Source of the DNA: Myotis daubentonii
Lineage: Eukaryota; Chordata; Mammalia; Chiroptera; Vespertilionidae
Assembly: GCF_963259705.1 (NCBI RefSeq)
Contig: NC_081851.1
Location: forward strand, 17,706,145 to 17,770,144
DNA length: 64,000 nt
Direction of reading: 5' to 3'
Shown: positions 55,959 through 64,000 of the stretch, in pieces
Layout of the letters: each line of letters starts with the position of its first letter
Position numbering within the stretch: position 1 is the first letter of the stretch
The notes under the pieces: model-generated
Seen by the model: only the letters and a program-made list of their open reading frames with translations
Databases searched by the model: none
What the model was told of the DNA's origin: nothing
Position numbers and translations under genes: made by a program

Positions 55959-58849
55959 CACACTCCTGCACACAATTATGAGCTGCCACTACCGGAGCAG
56001 CAACCTCCCAATGTCATCAATGGTGATCACCTCACATTTTCATCTTGAAGAAATTGTGTGGGAATCGCACCTTTGAGAGGCCACAGGCAAAGAGACCTAC
56101 ACAGGTAAAGGCCTGACACTTAGGCCAGGATTCCTAGGCCGCCTTGGTAAGGGGAGAACTGCCAGAATCACTAAAAGGGGATGCACTTTTGTGTGTCTGC
56201 TCTTGTTTATGCTGTTTCCCGGTTCTCAATTCCCCAACCTGTAGGACTGACATGAGCTTCCCTTTGTAAAACTGGCCCTAACTATTGGAGCCACTGGATA
56301 GTTAGGGGCCTGGCAGACCGGGTAAGGTAGGACCTGGCTTAAGAGTTTAACAGAGGGACTGCTTGCCTGCCCCACTGCAGGCTAGTGCAGCACCCTGCCT
56401 GAGGTTAGAAACAGAGAGGGTCTGAACGCCCTTGGCCGGAAGGACCAGAGCCCAGAGGCTGCTAACAGAGGGCAAGCAGGGAGGGGAGGCGATGGGACCT
56501 CAGGCTCCTCCGTCCTGATCTCCTCACTGGCTGAGCTCAACAAGAAGCCAGAGGCCAGGAGAGCCTAATGGGCTCTTAAAGGTGGGCTTTCCTGGCACTA
56601 AGCAGGAAGAAGAAGAGGTGAGAGCAGACCTGGGGGAGGCAAAAGGAAGAAACTCCAAATACAATGGCTCTCCTGCTCTAAAGGCCTGTAACAAGGGGCG
56701 CCCAGCTCTGTCCTCCCTTGTTTGAGTCTGGCCCCTGTTTGCCGTGTGCTGGCCTTTCTTTCCGCTGGACTCTAAGCTCTTCAGGGCAGGGCCTCGTAGT
56801 ATTCTTCCTGTGTTCTCCATCGCATAGCGACACCATCAGTTGGTGATGATATGGTAGGTTACTAAGTAGGTGGTCAAGATTTCCTGATACTAAAAATGAC
56901 CTGAGAGTATCAGCAATTTTCTAATGATCCGTGACAGCAATGGGTGTCTATTTCGTTAACAGTAGCCAAAATTCTGCACCAAATAACATACATTTCCACA
57001 GGAGATACAACACCAGCTAGTAAGAAAAGTAAATGATGAAAGTAGTTTGCTATTTGACAAGGAAACTACATTATCTGCTTCACAAAAAGCCTGAAAAAAT
57101 TTCTGTGGGGTACTTACTACTTGGCCATTACATGAAAATATTACAGAAATAAAAACCCTACGAAGAGAAAAAATCCTAACAAATCCTTATAGAACTGAAT
57201 AGTATTATGCCAGTGTGCAATCAATTCTAATCCAAAAAGGAGGGAAAACAGCTTTTCTCTCTCAGTGTAGTTTTCCAAAGGGAATAAATAATTTACTGTT
57301 CTTTCAACCAAGCAATTCTCTGCTATTATTTAAAAAATATTTCCTCGTTGCAGTTGCAAAACAAAACACAGTTTGTTTGTTTTCTTGGCTTGCCCTTTAC
57401 ATGGCTGTGTATCTTTTGATCATGAGCATGATTACTCAGAAGTCATAAAGAAGTTTGCAAAACACCATCATCTTTCTTTGGAGACAATGAGGAAAAGGCA
57501 ATCAATCAAAGTCTGAAATATCCTGGGAATATTTTGGATTATTTAAAATAATTGTAAATTAGGTGACTTATACATCACACTTACGTTCTTTAAAAATACT
57601 ACCGAACACCTACTGAACATCTTCATTTCCCAGTTCCTAGTTCCTTGGAGATTCCAGAGGTCAAAATTACTGACCAAGTCTCTGCACACAATGGCCCCTC
57701 CTGCCTTCCACAAAGACGGTGCCACTGTCAGAACAGCATCTGTTCTGGTGTCAGTGTCTGTAATGTTAATCATTCCAAAATTTAATTAACAACTGAGATG
57801 TTGCTTTCATTCATTCATTTTTTCATCCTGGCAACAAATACTTACGAGGTGAGATGGACAGACATACCACCAATCCGCATCAAATAACTGCCAGAGGAAG
57901 TGCTAAGCTGAAGGTTACCTTACGACCGAGGTATTTATGTAAGTGCAGGATGAAGGATAAGTCTTCCTTGAAACCAAACCTAACTGAATCAGTGCCAATG
58001 GCAAACTTTACATGTTTTTATCTTGTTTTCAGATATTATTATGAAAAAGAACAGCAGGAACAAAAATACTAAATTCTGTAGAAAAAGTTGAGTATGAAGA
58101 CTAAAACCTGGATATCTTACCCCTGTTGGCCATCCAAACCACTTTTGTACAAAACCACTATCACCTCCCACTGGCCTCACAGTAAAGGTGGTTTTCATCT
58201 GGGCATTAAAATGCCTGCCTATTTCACTTTGAAAAGTAGGAGGTATATTAATCCTCCAATAATCATTATTGTTATTGTTTTATGGTACATGTCAGTTACT
58301 GTATGGCTTTTATGAATATCGACAATAATCATTAATTCCCCATAGTAGCATAGAGTCATTTCCCTCCACTGTACTGTCCTCATAAAGGACGTGGGTAAAA
58401 AACATTTGGGGCACCAAATTCTTTTATGGATGATCCATGAGCATAAAACTATTAATGTATAATTAAGGATAATTATCATATTTCTCACATCAATGTCCAT
58501 GGCTGAACACATCAATTAAAACTAATGTGTAATTTTCATGTTTCAAATGAATTTAATTCTGGGAAGAAGATCCGTTGTATGCCTTCTTGTATCTATTTTG
58601 TAGGAGGCATTACTTTGCCAAGACTAGAAAGGATTTGTAATATGGGATGGTTCCTTCTATGAAATAGTCCAATCCTCTGGGCAGCTGCCACCAAAACCAG
58701 AGCAACCACACTGTTCGGATTATTTTGGGTCTAATAGGTGAACTTTGCTTATATTTAGAAAACTGATATTAGTTCAAAGTGCCTATGATATTGCTTATAA
58801 ACATTTTCCCCTTATTTTAACATTTTCATACTGATTAATCTTTTTTCCT
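55959..58849. other. Mostly unique non-coding sequence
   Basis: No clear transposon or exon. A short L2/MIR-like string (ctggactctaagctcttcag, ggcaggg) occurs near 56765-56790. Frames of at most 98 codons are unrecognised. Confidence 0.4.
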
Positions 58850-60820
58850 TACTGACTAACAATTCCTTTACAGCAAAGGTTAAAAGTAATATAGTTCCAC
58901 AAATTAAATGCAAAGTAAGTAGAAGACAAAAATAATAAAAAATAAGAGGAAATTAATGAAATAGAAAACTGACAAACAAAACAAATCAACAAAGCCAGAA
59001 GTAGGTTCTTTTTAAAGATTGCTAAAATTGATAACCATCTAGAAATACTAGTCAAGATTTTTAATAAAGACTGAGAAAGAAAATGGAAATTATCAACACT
59101 AAGAATAAAACAGTGACTATGACTACAGATTGTACGAAAATTAAAAGCATAATAAAGGGATATTGTAAACAACTTTATGCTAATAAATTTGACAACTTGG
59201 ATGAAACAAATTCCTTTAAAGATACAACGTATTAAAACTGACACAAAAAGAAATAAAAAATCTAAATAACTCTATGTCTGTTTAAGAAATTGAATTTGTA
59301 ATTAAACTATTTCCCAAAAGAAAACTCTAGGACTAAGTGTCTCCACTGTTAAATTCTTCTAAAAATTGACAAAAGAGAAAAACCAGTCATACACAACCTT
59401 TTAGAAAATAATGAAGAGAATATTTCCCAACTCATCCTATAAAGTCATTATAATCTGGTACCAAAACCAAAGAAGAGAGAATTATGGACCAAAATTCTTC
59501 ATGAACATCAATATTAAAAAAAATTAAACAAAACATTATCAAATCACCTAGCACTATATAAATACACCACAATCAAGCAGTGTTTATTCCAAAAATTAAA
59601 GGTTGGAAGTCAATTAATGTAGTTCACTATATAAACAGATTAAGGGAGAAATTCATATAATTTTAGTAGATGTAGAGGAAGCATCTGACACATCCATTTA
59701 TGTGAAACACTTTCAGTAAACTAGGAATAGAAGAGAATTTCTTCAGCCCGTAATAGGCATAAAAAAAAATCTACAGTCAAAAACACTTAATAGTAAAATA
59801 TTAAGTGCTTCTACCAAAGGTTGAAAAGAAGACAAAAATGTCTGCTCTTAGCACCACTATTTAACATTTTACTGGAAGTCCTAGCCAGTGCAATCAGATA
59901 AGCGAGAGAAATAAAAGAATACAGATTGGAAAGGAAGATGTAAAACTCTTCGTATTCAAGGCTCACACATTTTGTATCGAAAAAGTCCGAATAAATCTAA
60001 AAGAAAACTACTAAATCAATTTAGCAATGTCCCAGGACACAACGTCAATACATCAGCAATAACAACTGCTAAAAATACTATTTATGAAAATATCAAATAC
60101 TTGGTGAGAAATGTAATAAAAGACACACACAATCTTTAAACTAAAATCTCTCATACATTGCTGGAAATTACAGAAGACCCAAATAAATAGAGAGATATAG
60201 TATGAATGCATAAACTGAAAACTCAATACTGTTAAGATGTCAATCTACCCAAATTGATCTAAATAAAGATTCAATACAATCCCACTCAAAATTCCAGCAA
60301 GCTTTTTAAAACAGAAAATGCACACAAATAAAACTGAGATAATCATAGACAAAAAGCTACTAGAAACAATGAGAATACATCATTTCTCTAAGTATTCATT
60401 CTTCCCAATAATCCATAACGTCAGTCTAATCAGGAAAAAATTTTCAGATAAACCCAAACTGAGGGTTATTCTACAAAATTCCTGTAGTCGTCGTCAAAAG
60501 TATCAAGGTCATAAAAGATAAGGAAAGACTGAGGAACTATCGCCTTTGGAGAAAACTAATGACTGATGACAACTAAGGGCAATGTGGAATCCTGGATTAG
60601 ATCCTGGAAAACAAAGGCTTTAAAGGGAAAACTGGCAGAATCTGAACAGAGTCTCTAGTTTACTGAATACACTGTATGGATGTAAATGTCTTATTTTTGA
60701 TCATTGGACCAAGGTCATGTCAGGGGAAGCTGGAAGAAGGGGATTATAGGAACTCAATGTGCTACCTTTGAAGCTCTTCTGTAAATGTACATTTCAAAAT
60801 AAAAAGGTTTTTAAAATCTA
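58850..60820 (+). mobile_element. Old L1M copy, ORF2 relic joined to its 3' UTR
   Basis: 58890-60340 carries ORF2-like order (aaaactgacaaacaaaacaa, aaaatggaaattatcaacac, atggaccaaaattcttcatg, cctagccagtgcaatcagat, cccactcaaaattccagcaa). At about 60340-60430 it passes into 3' UTR sequence (ggaaagactgaggaactatc, gatgacaactaagggcaatg), skipping the end of ORF2. Heavily mutated, with no coding capacity. Confidence 0.72.
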
Positions 60821-61468
60821 TTAGAACAAAGTACAGAATAATAGATTCATGATGCTGAAGTAGGCAAAGATATCTTAGAGAGAGTACAGAAAGGAATAAA
60901 CATAAGAGGAAAAATAACTTGGATCATATCACAATTTAAAATGTCTGTTCATCAAAAAGCACCACCTAGAGAATAAACAGGTAAGCCAAAGAATGGGAGA
61001 AAATATTTGAAAAGCCCATTTCTAAAATACAAATTGCATGTAGTGTATAAAAACACTCTAATACCCAATAAACAACAACAACACCGTAAAAGATGGGCAA
61101 AAGGCCTGAAGAGACACTTCACAAATGAAGATAAGCAAACAGTCAAGAAGCACATGAAAAAGTGTTCAACCTCATTTCCATTCAGGAAATGCAAATTAAA
61201 ACCACAATGAGATACCCACACTCACCCACAAGTAAGTGAAATGAATGAATATATGAAAAAGACGAAGAGTACCAAATGTTGAAGAAGATGTGGGGTAAAC
61301 AAAACTCGTCAATACTGCTGATCAATATTGCTGATCAAGTATAAGATGATAAATCACTTTGGAAATCTTTTGGGCAGTTTCTTAAAAAGTTAAACACACA
61401 TCCACTCTACGATCCACCAATTCAAACCATGTCTGAAAAAAAGCCCTCTACTGCTGTTTTATTCTTAA

Positions 61469-61819
61469 CTAGAGGCCTCGTGCACGAGATGCATGCACTC
61501 GGGGGGCGGAGGGGGCCCTCAGCCCAGCCTGTGCCCTCTCACAGTCCAGAAGCCCTCAGGGGATGTCCCCACAGGGAGTGGGCCTAAGCCATCAATGGGA
61601 GATCCTTAGTGCTGGTGGGAGAGGCTCCCACCACCTTCGCTGCACTGGCCAGCGGTGAGCCCGGCTTCTGGCTAAGTGAGGCTCCCCCTACGGGAACGCA
61701 CTGACCACCAGGGGCAGCTCCTGCATTGAGCGCCTGCCCCCTGTTGGTCAGTGCCTGTCATAGCGACTGGTTGTTCTGCCATTCGGTTGATTTGCATATT
61801 ACCCTTTTATTATAAAGGA
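61469..61819 (-). mobile_element. HeliBat Helitron nested in L1
   Basis: CTAG at 61469-61472, hairpin around gtgcacgagatgcatgcac, 5' start TCCTTTATAATAAAAG at 61819, A and T flanks. Similar 5' subfamily to 20116-20749. The interior carries an inverted repeat with CTCF-like motifs (61699-61753). Confidence 0.92.
61699..61753. promoter_or_regulatory. Inverted pair of CTCF-like motifs in HeliBat
   Basis: The arms gcactgaccaccaggggcag and ctgccccctgttggtcagtg are inverted repeats about 17 bp apart. The minus strand at 61734-61747 reads CCAACAGGGGGCAG, 13 of 14 positions of the CTCF core CCASYAGRKGGCRS. The plus-strand arm has the core with one G missing. Related to the pair at 20560-20624. Binding is not shown. 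Confidence 0.4.
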
Positions 61820-62369
61820 TAACCCACAATTAGAAATAGCCCAGATTTCCATGAAGGATCAACCTACAGTGACACGTTCAGACAGAGGATTGCCACTCAG
61901 CAATGAAAAAGAAAAAAAAGAAACTACTGATTCAGACCAACATAGATGAATCTCAAAAATATGACGCTGAATTTAAAAATCCATAAATAGAAAGAACATA
62001 GGTATCATCCCATTTCTATAAAATTCTAGACTAGGTAGAGTCATGATGGTGACAGAAATGAGATCAGGATTTGCTTCTGGTGGCTGGGGCACCAACTAGA
62101 GAGAGGCGTGGAGATGACAGCATTTAGCCTTCACACTTACCATAATTGACTAAAAGATACACTTAATAACTGAACCTTTCACTGCATGCAAATCATACCG
62201 CAACTTTAAAAAATGGTAAAACAGTTCCTAAGAATTAACAACCATTATAAATGATCAAATTAACATTATTTTTCTTTTATGCCTAGACTCTTGCCTACTT
62301 ATGGGGCTGAAATAAACCTTTCCACAGTTCCAGTCCTTTGGCCACTTCTCAAGGAATGGTGGTGAATAT

Positions 62370-62640
62370 TTTCTTTTTAAAAATATTTATCTTTATTGTT
62401 GAAAGTATTACATATGTTCCCCTTTTCTCCCCATTGACCCCTTCTAGTCCGCAACCATCCCCTGCCCCAGGCCGTCACCACCCTATTATCTGGGTCCATG
62501 GGTTCTGCATACATGCATACGAGGTCTTTGGTTAATCTCTTCCCACCCACCCACCCCTGCCTTCCCTCTGAGATTCTGCAATCTGCTCCATGGTGAGTAT
62601 GTTCTTATCCACCTTTTTGGAGCTCTTGCCTACAACAGGC
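62370..62640 (-). mobile_element. Young bat-type L1 3' UTR
   Basis: Plus-strand aaaaatatttatctttattg, then acatatgttccccttttctc, cattgacccct, gtccatgggttctgcataca and aggtctttggttaatctctt are the reverse complement of the same 3' UTR seen at 25325-25540. Only the 3' part is present. Confidence 0.8.
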
Positions 62641-64000
62641 TACTGCTCATTCAGGTGTCCCTGAAATACTTCTCAACTGTGTATGCTACATTCATGCATG
62701 CACCAGCCATTTCCAACAAACGCATCCAGAGCATGGACAATTTACAGGCTTTTAAAAAAAACAGAGGTTTCCACTAGCCTCTCACCTTTGCAAATATTTT
62801 AAGCAGCCATGACAAATGCAGTGTTTTAAGCAAACACTTTTCCTCACCCCACAGGAAGCATGGCAGTAACCCTGCTTCATTCTAGGTACTATGACATGGG
62901 GGAAGTCTGAGGATGACAGAGCTGGGGTCCTGTTTAACCTCGATTCTCCAGGATGTTCTCACAGCTGCCATCTCTTCAAACCAAATGTCAAGTTGCTCAA
63001 AATTAAATGGCTCCTTAGGGAGTTACTGGGTAATATGCACAAAGCGTTGATGAGGACTTTGCTCTGAACCACATTTGTGATGCTCACCAGAGCACAGATT
63101 GTCAATTTCCAGATAGGAGCTCTCAATGCTGAAAAGCATACAGAATAGATGGAAAGAAATACGCTTTGGGCCTTAAGAATAAGCAAATGCTTTATTTTAC
63201 ATTCCACCCAAGTATTCTCAAGAGCCACAATTACAAGTTCTATAAACTTAGAAGCTAATTTGTATTTTTGCAAAAGGAACCATTAAAGATGAGTAGGATC
63301 TTCTGAATTCTAGCTGGGTAGAAAGTAAGGTCCAATGAATTCATTCGAAAGATATAGCAGTTGTTCAAAAACTGGCAATAGTTGTTCAACGGCATATGAA
63401 CATATCTATTGTGCTGACTGTGTAAGTCATTTGAAACAGATATTTTAAATGACTTTGTTCCATAGTTCTTCTGCAATAAAAACTCAATTTTGCTTTGGGA
63501 AAAAATATTCCCCAAATAGAAAAATTTTGCATCCTTGGTTTCTGGCATCAATACAGCTTTTAAAAAAGGAAAAAGAACATGCTATGATCTACCCCAGTAT
63601 GCATGTACTGAACATACGGAACATGTTTATTGCCTCTATTCAGTCACACCATAGAATTTACTTTTGATGTTGTAATTCTTACAGTTACAATTAAACTAAG
63701 GTGCAAAATGAAATCAATAACAGCTACTCAGAAAGGAAAGGAAGAACCATCTCTGCTTTCTGACTCCATAGTGGGTGAGAGTCAGAGCACATGGCCTAGT
63801 ACAGGTCTGCAAGGAGTGAGCTTGCCCATGAGTCAGCCTGCCAGATACGAACTGCACAAGAAGGGCATCAGATCTTGAGTTTGTTGTAACATCTCCCCTT
63901 GAATGGCGCTGCCCTGTCCTTCCTCCCAGTATCACTTAACAAATGTTTGTGCCCTACGAGGGCCTAGAATTGAGGCAATTTCTTTCCCCTTAGCTCAGAG
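62641..64000. other. Non-coding sequence, nothing assigned
   Basis: AT-rich sequence with minus-strand frames of 104 and 98 codons (62959-63273, 63255-63551) that show no domain I recognise. No repeat or RNA gene is evident. Confidence 0.4.

Larger units (their letters stand above)
60830..62215 (+). mobile_element. Second L1M copy, split by a HeliBat
   Basis: Starts inside ORF2 (atgctgaagtaggcaaagat, aaaatgtctgttcatcaaa) and ends in a 3' UTR with tttgcttctggtggctgggg and accgcaactttaaaaaatgg. It repeats ORF2 positions after the preceding copy has already reached its 3' end, so it is a separate insertion in the same orientation. A HeliBat occupies 61469-61819. Confidence 0.7.

Noticed and set aside
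11876..61819. Seven HeliBats on the minus strand and only one on the plus
   Set aside because: With eight copies a 7:1 split is not strong evidence of orientation bias.
1..64000. A new multi-gene biological system
   Set aside because: No cluster of genes, no defence-type or biosynthetic genes and no recognisable coding exon are present. The novelty here, if any, lies in transposon cargo and repeats.

Overview
The window is non-coding mammalian DNA, almost certainly from a vesper bat (Vespertilionidae). The diagnosis rests on the repeats. It holds tRNA-derived VES-type SINEs, rolling-circle HeliBat Helitrons (start TC, end in a hairpin plus CTAG, inserted between A and T), SPIN-type and other hAT miniature transposons with 8-bp target duplications, a mariner-like MITE, young bat-type L1 3' tails and a class II (ERV2-like) solo LTR. 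They sit on an older mammalian background of MIR, L2, MaLR LTRs, Tigger and L1M remnants. I recognised no protein-coding exon, tRNA gene, rRNA or snRNA. The long open frames fall in repeats or look like chance. The window is most likely intergenic or lies in a large intron.

Layout. 1-7.1 kb: largely unique sequence with one SINE and a possible poly(A)-tailed retrocopy (6.5-7.09 kb). 7.2-11.3 kb: MIR and L2 remnants, with a 202-bp hAT MITE inside a MIR. 11.9-13.85 kb: two HeliBats. The first holds a SPIN copy and a duplicated promoter-like segment with ZNF143- and ETS-type motifs. 13.85-19.4 kb: the longest stretch without obvious young repeats, a candidate regulatory reservoir. 19.4-20.75 kb: three SINEs against a HeliBat that carries CTCF-like motifs. 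21-25.5 kb: an L2 split by SPIN, a mariner MITE, an L1 5' fragment, a tiny palindromic hAT and an L1 3' tail. 25.5-29.2 kb: mostly unique. 29.8-32.5 kb: an L1 body holding a SINE and a SPIN, the SPIN itself split by a SINE. 32.5-37.5 kb: a homopurine tract, a MaLR LTR with nested SINE, L1 remnants, a solo LTR, and a HeliBat fragment fused to a SINE. 37.5-42.1 kb: MIR/L2 background. 42.14-42.91 kb: a 43-copy minisatellite with an E-box in most units. 44.9-48.5 kb: Tigger, SPIN, a 105-bp HeliBat, an MLT1-like LTR and a HeliBat 3' end beside (TA)n. 48.5-52.2 kb: mostly unique. 52.2-62.6 kb: L1 remnants, two HeliBats, a SINE and a second tiny hAT. 62.6-64 kb: unique.

No set of genes works together here. 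What the window offers is a readable transposition history, with several perfect target-site duplications, and a few repeats carrying transcription-factor motifs that might be co-opted. Repeat family names come from recognising consensus-like sequence and structure, not from a database search.
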